A stretch of 64,000 nucleotides of DNA from Schizosaccharomyces osmophilus (taxonomy: Eukaryota; Ascomycota; Schizosaccharomycetes; Schizosaccharomycetales; Schizosaccharomycetaceae), in NCBI RefSeq assembly GCF_027921745.1, contig NC_079239.1, positions 1,453,501 to 1,517,500 on the forward strand, written 5' to 3'. How positions within the stretch are numbered: the stretch's first letter is position 1; every line of letters begins with the position of its first letter. The notes beneath the pieces are model-generated. The model ran no database searches. It had not been told where the DNA came from and worked only from the letters and a program-made list of their open reading frames with translations. This document shows, in pieces, positions 32,084 through 40,625 of the stretch. The translations under genes and the position numbers were made by a program.

Positions 32084-32248
32084 TTCCAGTTTATTTTATT
32101 CAAGACCTGTCAAATAATTTCGTGATAGTTAATGGACAATGTGGTGTTGAAGACAAGTGTTCAAACTGTCGAGCTAGCTTTCCTGCTACCACTTACCTTA
32201 TTTTCCGACAAACCAAAAAGTCCATTTGGCAAGAAAGTTATATATATA

Positions 32249-32656
32249 ATGCTGATTAAAGTAAAGGTAATAAAAGATAATGAAACTCATAAAAGATGAA
32301 AGGCGTGCAGACAGTTATTAACAAAAGCTATGATAGACATTGACAGGAAAAGAGGTTCGTTCGTCTCAATGCAATAAGGAGAGCACCAAGAAAAAGGACT
32401 AACACAAATTGACTCCAGATTGAATTGGACATTGATCCAAATGACAAAGTTTCTCGTATTAAAGAAAGAGTGGAAGAAAAGGAAGGGATTCCTCCATCCC
32501 AGCAGCGTTTGATCTACGCAGGCAAACAAATGTATGATAAAAGATTCTAGGATGAATCTAATGACATTTAGGGCTGATGATAAGTATGCTGAAAGCTATC
32601 ATTTAGAAGGTGGTAGCGTTTTGCACTTAGTTTTGGCACTTCGTGGAGGATATTAA
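32249..32656 (+). CDS. ned8: Ubiquitin-like modifier NEDD8 (four exons, 18-nt microexon)
   Basis: NEDD8/Ned8 (77 residues), attached to cullins to activate SCF-type ligases. Exons by my reading: 32249-32266 (MLIKVK), 32337-32354 (TLTGKE), 32419-32531, 32572-32656. Donors are GTAATA, GTTCGT and GTATGA; acceptors ATGATAG, CTCCAG and CATTTAG; branch-like TTAAC, TTGAC and TAATGAC. Joined, it gives the full ubiquitin fold with [35 protein letters not shown]. The di-Gly is followed by one Tyr, so a protease must trim it before conjugation. Every junction keeps phase and the residues match known NEDD8 proteins, so the microexon is well supported. Confidence 0.93.
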
Positions 32657-33065
32657 AATAATTAATAAACGAAAAAAGCAGATTATGAGGAAAAAGAAAT
32701 CTTTTTATAAATAATTAAACTATACGAAAAGGTGAATCTGATACCCCATGGGACATTATCATCGAAGGAAAAGAAAGGTAAGAATGCAGTCGCTCGTCAA
32801 GGTCAGAGAGGCTTGCTTTCTTTTCGTTTAGAATTAATACACTGGCATACATGAGACCATTTAGGTTTCTGCCTACGAACGCATTCGCAGATGCCAACTA
32901 CTTCATTCCATATTCTATTGAGAGGGAGCGGCAAGCGTACGACATTTGACGCTGTTGCGAAATGTAGAAAGTAGTCGTCTTGGCGAAAAGTGTAAATTTA
33001 TGTGTTACATGTTTTAAAATGAACAAAAATAGATCATCTTTTAGAATGATGACAACCAAAAAGTT
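32657..33065. other. Intergenic region between ned8 and tRNA-Pro
   Basis: About 410 bp with the ned8 3' UTR. No ORF is supported. The last bases hold the tRNA terminator. Confidence 0.5.
33058..33062 (-). terminator. Pol III terminator of tRNA-Pro
   Basis: Five T residues on the minus strand, three bases past the tRNA 3' end, as usual for RNA polymerase III. Confidence 0.75.
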
Positions 33066-33137
33066 GGGCTGTTCTGGGAATCGAACCCAGGACCACCATC
33101 ACCCTAAGATGGTATCATACCACTAGACCAAACGGCC
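33066..33137 (-). tRNA. tRNA-Pro (anticodon AGG)
   Basis: A 72-nt cloverleaf without intron. The anticodon loop TTAGGGT in a CCATC/GATGG stem gives anticodon AGG (Pro, read as IGG after deamination). The A box TGGTCTAGTGG and B box GGTTCGATTCC are intact, and the T stem is CTGGG/CCCAG. The acceptor stem pairs GGCCGTT with AACAGCC, with one C4-A69 mismatch. A T5 terminator follows. Confidence 0.93.
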
Positions 33138-33288
33138 GCATTAGAAATAATTGCTTTATGACATATAGATAGACCTAGCCATCTTTCCAACCTTTTCAAA
33201 GGTAGAAATATTTTGTTGATGAAGGCACAATTTTGGATACAATCCATTTGGGTATATTCTATAAAGGTAGATTTCCATTTGTAATGGT

Positions 33289-33407
33289 GTCTACGGCCAT
33301 ACCTAGGCGAAAACACCAGTTCCCGTCCGATCACTGCAGTTAAGCGTCTGAGGGCCTCGTTAGTACTATGGTTGGAGACAACATGGGAATCCGGGGTGCT
33401 GTAGGCT
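33289..33407 (+). rRNA. 5S ribosomal RNA
   Basis: A 119-nt gene running from GTCTACGGCCATACC to GGTGCTGTAGGCT. It includes the conserved CACCAGTTCCCGTCCGATC and the internal control region with TTAAGCGTCTGAGGGCC. As far as I remember it matches the S. pombe 5S. Fission yeasts have dispersed 5S genes, often near tRNA genes, as here. A T run follows at 33416. Confidence 0.97.
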
Positions 33408-33415
33408 CCCTCTCA

Positions 33416-33422
33416 CTTTTTT
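33416..33422 (+). terminator. Pol III terminator of 5S rRNA
   Basis: Seven T residues starting 9 bases after the 5S 3' end, on the coding strand. Confidence 0.8.
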
Positions 33423-33618
33423 GTATAATAGCTTTTTTGTTGACCGATTTGTTGCTTTTCTTACAACGAAGAAGCTAGCATTTGTTGTTGGTTAGCAAAC
33501 GAGGTTTTAGGAGGAAAACCGAAGCGTACTTTTTGCAAGATTGATAAAAAAGGTGAAAAAAAGTCAGAATTGGTATTAGAATTTACATGTGCAAGGATTA
33601 GCATGAATTTTGTATGGT

Positions 33619-34896
33619 ATGCTACAATTCATTAGAAATCGAGCTTCCGTAGAGCTGCTAAGTCGGTCTTTTCGTAAATACAATGTTCCCGAGTCTTCTG
33701 GACAACTGCTGCAGGATTTAGGATTTGTGCATATGTCTATGTCGGGGGTGTTTCACCTCTTACCGCTTGGGCTGCGGGTACAAGACAAGATAAGCAAACT
33801 GATTCAACAGTCGATGAAATCCGTTGGTGCAGCTCAAGTTAGCTTGGCTCACCTGTCGAGCAAAGAAGTATGGGACCGAAGCGGACGATGGGAAACAAGC
33901 GGCCGGGAGCTATTTCGATTGAAGGATCGAACCGAGCGAGAGTTGTGCCTTGCGCCTACGCACGAAGAAGATATTACCGAATGCATAGCGAGTTTTGTAG
34001 AATCCCAAAAGCAGTTGCCGATCCGGGTGTATCAAATTGGAAGAAAATATCGAGACGAAGCAAGACCAAGAGGAGGATTGCTTCGTGGCAAGGAGTTTGT
34101 GATGAAAGACCTGTACACGTTTGACGTGAATACTCACCAAGCCCAAGAAACGTACAGACAGGTTTTGGGGGCGTATCACCAATTTTTCAAGGCGGTAGGG
34201 TTACCGTTTTCGATGGTGAATGCGGACACGGGGAATATTGGAGGAAAACTTTCGCATGAATTTCATTATCGCAGCGCGGCGGGAGAGGATACGATATGCA
34301 TTTGTCCGTCATGTGAGTTTTCGACCAACTCGGAGCTGCTAAAAGAAACAACATCGGGAACGGGACACTGTTGTCCGAGTTGTGGAGATGAGTTGACATT
34401 GTCATCGTCGATTGAAGTGGGACATGCGTTTTTGTTGGGACAAGCTTATTCCGCCAAATTGGGAGCGAACGTCGAGGTGAACAAGCGACTCGAACCCTTG
34501 TATATGGGATGTTTTGGGATTGGCATTTCTCGAATGATAGCGGCCATTGCCACTGTGACCAAGGATTCCAAGGGACTCGTGTGGCCGATGAATGTTGCAC
34601 CCTGGAAAGTGCTGGTGGTACCGACATCGTCGAAACACATGCAGGCAGCGGAATCCGTGTACGACGGTGTTGCACATGTTGTTGGCGCTGACAATATCCT
34701 GCTGGAAGATCGTAGTCAGCACTCCTTTGGGTACAAGATGAAGGACGCCGAGCTGATTGGATATCCATTTGTGATTATCGTGGGCTCCCAATTTGAACGA
34801 CAAAGCCTCTGTGAAGTGCATGTTCGCGCGACCGGGGGAAGACACCATTTGCCCCTGCAATCTTTGCACCAGATTCTCTTGGGGAACTTTTTGTAA
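33619..34896 (+). CDS. Mitochondrial prolyl-tRNA synthetase
   Basis: Class II synthetase charging mitochondrial tRNA-Pro (425 residues). The frame is open from a TTG at 33610; the first ATG is at 33619. The N-terminus is basic and hydrophobic, fitting a mitochondrial presequence. Seen: motif 1 region MSGVFHLLPLGLRVQDKI, motif 2 RDEARPRGGLLRGKEFVMKDLY, motif 3 GCFGIGISRMIAAI and a C-terminal anticodon-binding domain with WKVLVVPTSS. The bacterial editing insertion between motifs 2 and 3 is missing. In its place is a short segment with two CxxC pairs (ICPSC and CCPSC). The gene has few introns and higher GC than its neighbours. Confidence 0.92.
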   Translation: MLQFIRNRASVELLSRSFRKYNVPESSGQLLQDLGFVHMSMSGVFHLLPLGLRVQDKISKLIQQSMKSVGAAQVSLAHLSSKEVWDRSGRWETSGRELFRLKDRTERELCLAPTHEEDITECIASFVESQKQLPIRVYQIGRKYRDEARPRGGLLRGKEFVMKDLYTFDVNTHQAQETYRQVLGAYHQFFKAVGLPFSMVNADTGNIGGKLSHEFHYRSAAGEDTICICPSCEFSTNSELLKETTSGTGHCCPSCGDELTLSSSIEVGHAFLLGQAYSAKLGANVEVNKRLEPLYMGCFGIGISRMIAAIATVTKDSKGLVWPMNVAPWKVLVVPTSSKHMQAAESVYDGVAHVVGADNILLEDRSQHSFGYKMKDAELIGYPFVIIVGSQFERQSLCEVHVRATGGRHHLPLQSLHQILLGNFL

Positions 34897-35819
34897 TGCA
34901 TCGTACAGTCTTCCATTCACTCTCTTCCCTTTTATTCTTTGTTGGATCCGTTGTTGCATTTGCATTCATCATGAATGCAATGTAAACAAATATCCTTTTC
35001 TCCATCCTCGTTACTACAATACCCAAGAAGGCGCTCGTCCCCTACTGTGACTAGAAAGAAGCACTAGTGCTACACCCTCATTCCTACTTTTCCACCTGAA
35101 ACCTACAATTTCCTATAACGACAATTCCAAATAAACTCTTGAATCATTCGTGATCCCTTTTCACACCTATTTTTTCTAAACAAAACCTAACCTTTCAAAT
35201 CTTTCCATCAAATGTTACAATTTTACAATCATCTCTTTTCATTTCTCTCCCTCTAGCCATTCCATGGCCTTGGATTATTCCATGTAGAAGGATCTCTTTG
35301 TTATCAACTTGCCTTGCATAGCGTAACATCTAGGTTACAACGTCCATTGTACTGGATGGATGATTACATACAAACTGATAGCAAACTAGAAGAAAACTCT
35401 TTGCAAGTGGTCCATCTACGTTCAATAGAAGGTTCAAGTTGCGTACTTTGACTTTATCGGGAACTTGATCTCCTCGATCATCTCGTCTGCTTATCGCCCT
35501 CCGTTTTGTGTAATGCTTTCTTTGTGTATGTATATATATATATATAGAGGACTGTGCACCATGGAATCTGCTAAAAGAGCAATCCATTGTAAGTAGCTGC
35601 AGTAGTTTTACTTGGAGGGTTATTTTTATTTTTATTTTTATTTTTAAATTTTCTATTTATATCTCTTATAGACACTCTTTGGAATTTCGGACTTTTTTAA
35701 TTCCGGATTTCTACACATTTACTCTCTGTCTCTCTCTCTCTTTAGCTTTCTACCTTTAAACGACCTTTTTTTTTTTTTTTTATACACATTCAAAAAGGAA
35801 AGGATTACTTTGATTCATC
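34897..35819. other. put2 upstream region with simple repeats
   Basis: About 920 bp without a supported gene. It contains a TA repeat (about 35529-35546), a tandem TATTTTT-type tract (about 35620-35646), a CT-rich run near 35725 and a T run just before the put2 ATG. This is consistent with a strong promoter and a pyrimidine-rich leader. Confidence 0.55.
35620..35646. repeat. TATTTTT-type tandem tract
   Basis: About four to five copies of a six-base ATTTTT unit about 175 bp upstream of put2. Microsatellite-like; seen directly. Confidence 0.7.
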
Positions 35820-37466
35820 ATGTCGAAATTCGCAGACTTTCAACTCCCTCTCATTAAAAACGAACCCCCCAAGAATTATGGACCAGAAAGTGTTGAGCGC
35901 GAACAACTTGTCGCTGCCTACCGCGAACTAGAGTCCCAATTGCCCGTGGCCATCCCCCTTGGTGTCAACGGAAAGGACGTCAAGACCAACGATATAGGCG
36001 AACAACGCTGTCCTTTTGACCACAAGAAGGTTGTGGCCCGTTACCACCGTGCCAGTTCGTCGGATGTCCAAGGCGCCATCGAGTCTGCTCTCGAAGCAAA
36101 GAAGGAATGGGAAAACTTGTCTTTCACCGACCGTGCTGCCGTCTTCTTGAAGGCTGCTCATTTGATCAGCACAAAGTACCGTTACAAGCTTATGGCCGCC
36201 ACCATGATTGGCCAAGGGAAAAACATCTGGCAAGCTGAGATTGACGCTGCTATGGAAATCATCGACTTTATACGTTTCGATTGCAAATACGCTAGCGAAT
36301 TGTACTCGGTTCAACCCCCCGAAAATTCTACCGGTGTCTGGAACCGCACCGAGTACCGTCCCTTGGAAGGCTTTGTTTACGCCATCACCCCCTTCAACTT
36401 CACTGCCATCGGCGGTAACTTGGCTGCTGCTCCTCTTCTCATGGGCAACGTTGTGCTCATGAAGCCTTCCGACCATGCTGTCTTGTCCAACCGCATTATC
36501 TATGACATCTTCGTCGAAGCTGGTCTTCCTGCTGGTGCTTTGCAATTTGTCCCTGGTGACGCTATTGAGGTTTCCAAGGCTTGCTTCAACCACTACGACT
36601 TTGCCGCCCTTCACTTTACCGGAAGCACCAACGTTTTCCGCTCTATGTGGGGAATCATCGGTGAAAACGTCGCCCACGGCAAGTACCGCACTTACCCCAA
36701 GATTGTTGGTGAAACCGGTGGTAAGAACTTCCACCTTGTTCACCACTCTGCTCAAATCCGTTCCGCTGTTGTCAACACGGTTCGTGCTGCTTATGAATAC
36801 CAAGGACAAAAGTGCTCTGCCTTGTCTCGTCTTTACGTTTCCCGCGCTTCTTGGGAAGCTGGTTTCCGTGACCAACTCTTACAGGAAGTCAAGGCTTTGA
36901 AGGTTGGTGCTCCTTTGCAAGATCTATCCAACTTTGTCGGTCCCGTCATCCACCGTGGCAGCTTTGACAAGTTGAAGGCTGTTTTGGACAGCGCCGCCAC
37001 TGACAGTGAAGTCGAAGTCTTAGCTGGTGGCAAGGCTGACGATTCTACTGGCTACTTTGTTGAGCCCACCGTCCTCCTTTCCAAGAACCCCAAGCATGAC
37101 ATCTTCAAAACCGAATTCTTCGGCCCCATCCTCGCCGTTTACGTTTACGAGGATGAATCTTTGGAAGAGGTTTGCGAGTTGGTCGATACTACCAACGCGT
37201 ATGGTTTGACTGGTTCTATCTTTGCCCAAGACCGTATCGTCGTTCGTAAGCTCACTGAGCGTCTCCGTAACGCCGCCGGAAACTTTTACATTAACGACAA
37301 ATGCACTGGTGCTGTTGTTGGTGAGCAACCCTTCGGCGGTGCTCGTGCCAGCGGTACCAACGATAAAGCCGGTAGCGGTATGATTTTGTCACGTTTCGTT
37401 TCTCCTCGCTCCGTCAAGGATACCTTTGCTTATGCCGACTCTGTATTATACCCCTCCAACCTTTAA
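35820..37466 (+). CDS. put2: Delta-1-pyrroline-5-carboxylate dehydrogenase
   Basis: Mitochondrial aldehyde dehydrogenase oxidising P5C / glutamate semialdehyde to glutamate, the second step of proline catabolism (548 residues). Seen: AITPFNFTAIGGNLAAAPLL, HFTGSTNVFRSMW (NAD-binding), general-base Glu in GETGGKNFHLVH (about 297), catalytic Cys in YEYQGQKCSALSRLYV (about 330), and QPFGGARASGTNDKAG near the C-terminus. The codons are much richer in C-ending forms (TTC, AAG, GTC) than in neighbours, typical of high expression. That bias also produces long spurious antisense ORFs. The name put2 is borrowed from budding yeast. Length equals the S. pombe enzyme as I recall. Confidence 0.95.
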   Translation: MSKFADFQLPLIKNEPPKNYGPESVEREQLVAAYRELESQLPVAIPLGVNGKDVKTNDIGEQRCPFDHKKVVARYHRASSSDVQGAIESALEAKKEWENLSFTDRAAVFLKAAHLISTKYRYKLMAATMIGQGKNIWQAEIDAAMEIIDFIRFDCKYASELYSVQPPENSTGVWNRTEYRPLEGFVYAITPFNFTAIGGNLAAAPLLMGNVVLMKPSDHAVLSNRIIYDIFVEAGLPAGALQFVPGDAIEVSKACFNHYDFAALHFTGSTNVFRSMWGIIGENVAHGKYRTYPKIVGETGGKNFHLVHHSAQIRSAVVNTVRAAYEYQGQKCSALSRLYVSRASWEAGFRDQLLQEVKALKVGAPLQDLSNFVGPVIHRGSFDKLKAVLDSAATDSEVEVLAGGKADDSTGYFVEPTVLLSKNPKHDIFKTEFFGPILAVYVYEDESLEEVCELVDTTNAYGLTGSIFAQDRIVVRKLTERLRNAAGNFYINDKCTGAVVGEQPFGGARASGTNDKAGSGMILSRFVSPRSVKDTFAYADSVLYPSNL

Positions 37467-37883
37467 AATTAAAAATCGTGATGTGCCTTTTTCACGAACT
37501 TCAAAAGTTTTTGTGCATACTAATCCAAAATAATTTTTTGTGCATAGATTGATGCTTTCATTGTCCTGCAATTCATAGTAATTCAATTTTTCTACCTTCT
37601 TAAGAGTTCTGTCTTTCTTTCACTTTTTTTTTTCATTTCATAGTGGTAATGTATCATGTTTTTTTTTAAGCATTAAACTAAGAGTCATAATCAGTTCTCG
37701 TGGACAGCGTACCATCACTGACAGATCCAGCAATTGAATCTACGCTCTTTTCATGTATTAATCATAGTTTTATTCAATAGCTTTTATTCTGTGTGGAATA
37801 GAATCTGATTGCGTCCAGCTGCATATTCTGTCATAGCCAGCTACACTTTCTTTCTACGTCCACCAAAACGCTTGACCCACACA
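37467..37883. other. Intergenic region between put2 and sec28
   Basis: About 420 bp with put2 3' UTR and sec28 promoter. No gene seen. Confidence 0.5.
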
Positions 37884-38792
37884 ATGTTCTCCTGGGAGGC
37901 AAGTTTATCAAATGGTAAGATTTTGTCGTTTAATGATGGATTATTAATTAAAATAGAACTTTACTTTGTTCGGCAATACTTTTATAGCGGCAGCTATGAG
38001 AAGTTGTTCGAAATCGATGCTTCATCTTTATCCGAAAAAGGCCTCGAATTAACAGAACTATACATGGCTAGAGCAAAGCTGGCATTGGGAGAAAGTATTG
38101 AATCGATTCAGGGCACGCTTACTCAAAAGTCTGCTGGAGGCGCCGCTCTTTTGGCATTGGCAGGTGAAGGAAGCATGGACCTTTTAATTGAGCAGCATGG
38201 AGATTCAGATGCTGCTGTCCAAACCTTAGGAGCCATCTATTTAATTCGTAAGAAAGAGTACGACGAAGCGTTAACTTTGGTCCAAAAATCTGTCGAAAAT
38301 TTGGAAGCTGTGGCTTTGGAAGTGTATATCCATTTATATCAACACAAGTTAGAAGCCGCAGAAGCAGCAATCACTAAAAGTTTGGATTGGGCCGATGAAG
38401 AAATTGTTTTGCAAATTGCTCAGTCTTGGGTAAAGCTTGCTAGAGGTGGTTTAGACTCCTACAATGATGCCTTTTATATTTATGAGGAATTAAATGGTAG
38501 TGAAAGCAATCCTCGTGTTTTGACTTGCATGGCTTGCTCTGATTTATGTTTGTTACGCACTCAAGAAGCTCTTACTTCTTTACGATCGGCCCTTGAAATG
38601 CAATCCAATTATGCACCTGCGGCCAGCAATTTGAAGACGGCCATCCTTGCTCTTGGTCCTTTAGCTCCCTTAGACGCAAAACGACTGTATGAAAACTCTT
38701 CTTCCGGTGCTTTCCTTACAAAGCAATTAGATCAAAAGTCCCAAGAATTTGATGCATTAGCTAAACAATGCCTCGCCAGTTCTTCTGCTTAA
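37884..38792 (+). CDS. sec28: Coatomer epsilon subunit Sec28
   Basis: Epsilon-COP of the COPI coat (288 residues), which stabilises alpha-COP in Golgi-to-ER vesicles. Exons 37884-37914 and 37957-38792: donor GTAAGA, branch TATTAAT, acceptor AAAATAG. The junction gives SNELYFVRQYFYSGSYEKLF, matching the family start (ELFDVKNAFYIGSYQ in human). Reading through the intron stays open, so the unspliced frame overstates the protein. TPR-like helical pairs fill the rest: DAAVQTLGAIYLIRKKEYDEAL, WADEEIVLQIAQSWVKLARGG and NDAFYIYEELN. Confidence 0.92.
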   Translation: MFSWEASLSNGKILSFNDGLLIKIELYFVRQYFYSGSYEKLFEIDASSLSEKGLELTELYMARAKLALGESIESIQGTLTQKSAGGAALLALAGEGSMDLLIEQHGDSDAAVQTLGAIYLIRKKEYDEALTLVQKSVENLEAVALEVYIHLYQHKLEAAEAAITKSLDWADEEIVLQIAQSWVKLARGGLDSYNDAFYIYEELNGSESNPRVLTCMACSDLCLLRTQEALTSLRSALEMQSNYAPAASNLKTAILALGPLAPLDAKRLYENSSSGAFLTKQLDQKSQEFDALAKQCLASSSA

Positions 38793-39702
38793 TGATCGTG
38801 TAACCTTTTTCAAAGCCCCATGTTTTTTTTTTTTTTTACGATCTTCGCTATGTAGACGATTTTCCTTTCATTCCTTGCTAATTCGCAAGAACTACATACT
38901 TGATTCCAATCATGTAATTGTCGTTGACATTCCTTTATATTTATAATTCAATTCTCTCTTCCTTTTACTTTTTTGTTTCAGATGCATGGAACATTGGAAT
39001 GGTAGCGGTTTGTAATTTATGAAGACGTATTTTGAAAATATATTCATTAAATGTTGCTATTAGAATGAAAATTAATGTAATCGTGTTTGCATGAGGGAAA
39101 TCGCATTGAGTTGGTTCAGCAGTTCTTTGGTACTTAGTCTGCCAACCTTTATCTTCATTACTCAACAAATACCTACACATACCTATAATGCATAGTATAT
39201 TCCATCGATAATCAATGTATTTCTATAAAAATATCTAAATATTTGCTTTTTGAAGTGTTTAAGCTTGTTAAATTACGCTTTTATGAAAGATGGTCAATTG
39301 AGCAATCCTGCATCCTCTACAAATCGTTCCACAGTATTTTTTTTATGAGTGAACATTTCTTTTCTTTTCTTTCTTTCTTTCATTTAGAACAAAAACAAAA
39401 AAACCAGAGATCGCTCAGAGTTAGTACAGTCCCACCATGTCATAAGCAGAAAAAGGGATCGATCAAAAAACTCTTTTATGTGCCTTGAACAGAGATGTGA
39501 TAAAACTTTAGCTTGCTAATTTTCTACACTGTGCTTATAAACGATATAATTGACGCGTCAACCAAATTTTCTGTAACATATTCTGTCTGGGAATCCCTAT
39601 ATCCACATACTAAAACAAGTAAAGATTAGGGGACTCAATTTGACTATGCTACCGATCTCTCTATCCTGCGAATTTTCGTATCCGTTCGAAATTAAAATGA
39701 AA
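38793..39702. other. Intergenic region 3' of sec28
   Basis: About 910 bp. ORFs of 71 and 81 codons occur (38965-39180 minus, 39243-39488 plus) without recognisable content. A TGACGCGTCA palindrome lies at 39551-39560. Confidence 0.45.
39551..39560. promoter_or_regulatory. MCB-containing palindrome TGACGCGTCA
   Basis: A perfect 10-bp palindrome with a central ACGCGT, the MBF (MluI cell-cycle box) target that drives G1/S genes in fission yeast. It is not close upstream of any gene I recognise, so function is doubtful. Confidence 0.25.
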
Positions 39703-40402
39703 TCATGCTCGCCAGGGTGGTAAACGAACTCGCAGATCCTGTATTTGATGTCTTCTTCGATTCGTTCTCATGCATTGGCAAATCTGTCCAGTGATAGATC
39801 CTATTACATGATGGCATTTGAAGGACCTTTCACAACTTTCGAACGAAGCTATGATCTGTTCAGTTGTCGGGTTTAAGGATTCTATCGCTGATCTTGCTTC
39901 ATCATCGGCGTACCATGCATCACAATGCTCTACAATTCGTTGAAAGTGGATAATCTTGTTATCAAGAAAATATCAGATAATTTTCAATTATAAAAATTGT
40001 AAAGCTTTTCCTTTATGGCCGCTTATTTTGGCGCTGGCTTCTTATACCTGGGTTACTTGTGAACATAAGCTATTGACGAGAAACATAATATTCAAGACCC
40101 TTTTTTTTCTGTTGGCATTTTATGTCTTCTGCTCCCTTTGAAGTCATTGATCTCTGCTAATCTTGTTGATCTTTTTCTGGATCCGAAACATCACTTACAA
40201 TACACATCCGCAATTGGGGTAATTGGTATCGATCGGATTTGTTTGATCTAGTTGCAATTGTTTACTTCATACTCATTGGCTTGACTTTAATTGTTCCTCG
40301 TGACTACGAGTTTGGTTTTTTGAGTGTTTTCGTCGCTAGTGTATAAGACTCGATAATTTCCAAATCCTCAAAGAAACCTGCTTTGATGTTCAGGGAATCC
40401 AT
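39703..40402 (-). CDS. Candidate unannotated intron-containing gene between sec28 and gpa1
   Basis: A minus-strand frame without ATG stays open for 84 codons down to a stop at 39703-39705. It reads as balanced protein with HFQRIVEHCDAWYADDEARS, SFESCERSFKCHHVIG and a PPWRA end. A minimal two-exon model is 40048-40086 (MFLVNSLCSQVTQ) joined to 39703-39954 (donor CAG/GTATAA, CTGAT in the intron, acceptor ACAAG), 96 residues and rich in Cys. Further upstream an ATG at 40402 opens a 33-codon coding-like frame (MDSLNIKAGFFEDLEIIESY), and other short frames lie between, so the gene may have more exons. It is divergent from gpa1 (223 bp). The splice sites are tentative. No family recognised; I recall no gene here in S. 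pombe. Confidence 0.45.
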
Positions 40403-40625
40403 TTCTTTTTTCTTTTTAAAATATTAAAAGCTATTTATTTGTCTCGCTCTTTTCAACTCGATTTTCCCTATAATTGCAAATTCTGTTCCTAAGACGAGCC
40501 TCCGAATACATTCACCTCTTCTTTTTGTTAGGATCTGTGTTTCGGGAAATTGAAAACATTTTGGAGCTTTAAGAAAGAAACTTCATATATTCTCGTTTTT
40601 ACTGCTATTATTAGAACGTTTCAAA

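Noticed and set aside
34187-34965. Overlapping minus-strand ORFs of 66-193 codons opposite mito-ProRS
   Set aside because: Shadow frames of a GC-richer coding region. They overlap each other and show Cys/His/Arg-rich noise.
35928-36875. 315-codon antisense ORF within put2
   Set aside because: Complement of a codon-biased, highly expressed gene. C-ending codons remove antisense stops. No domain, and put2 is certain.
40199-40247. A 9-residue reading YQLPQLRMC resembling the size and ends of fission yeast M-factor (Tyr start, Met-Cys end)
   Set aside because: No CAAX box followed by a stop, no precursor with ATG in the same frame, and the sequence runs into a GTAAGT donor. Probably chance or part of the orphan gene.
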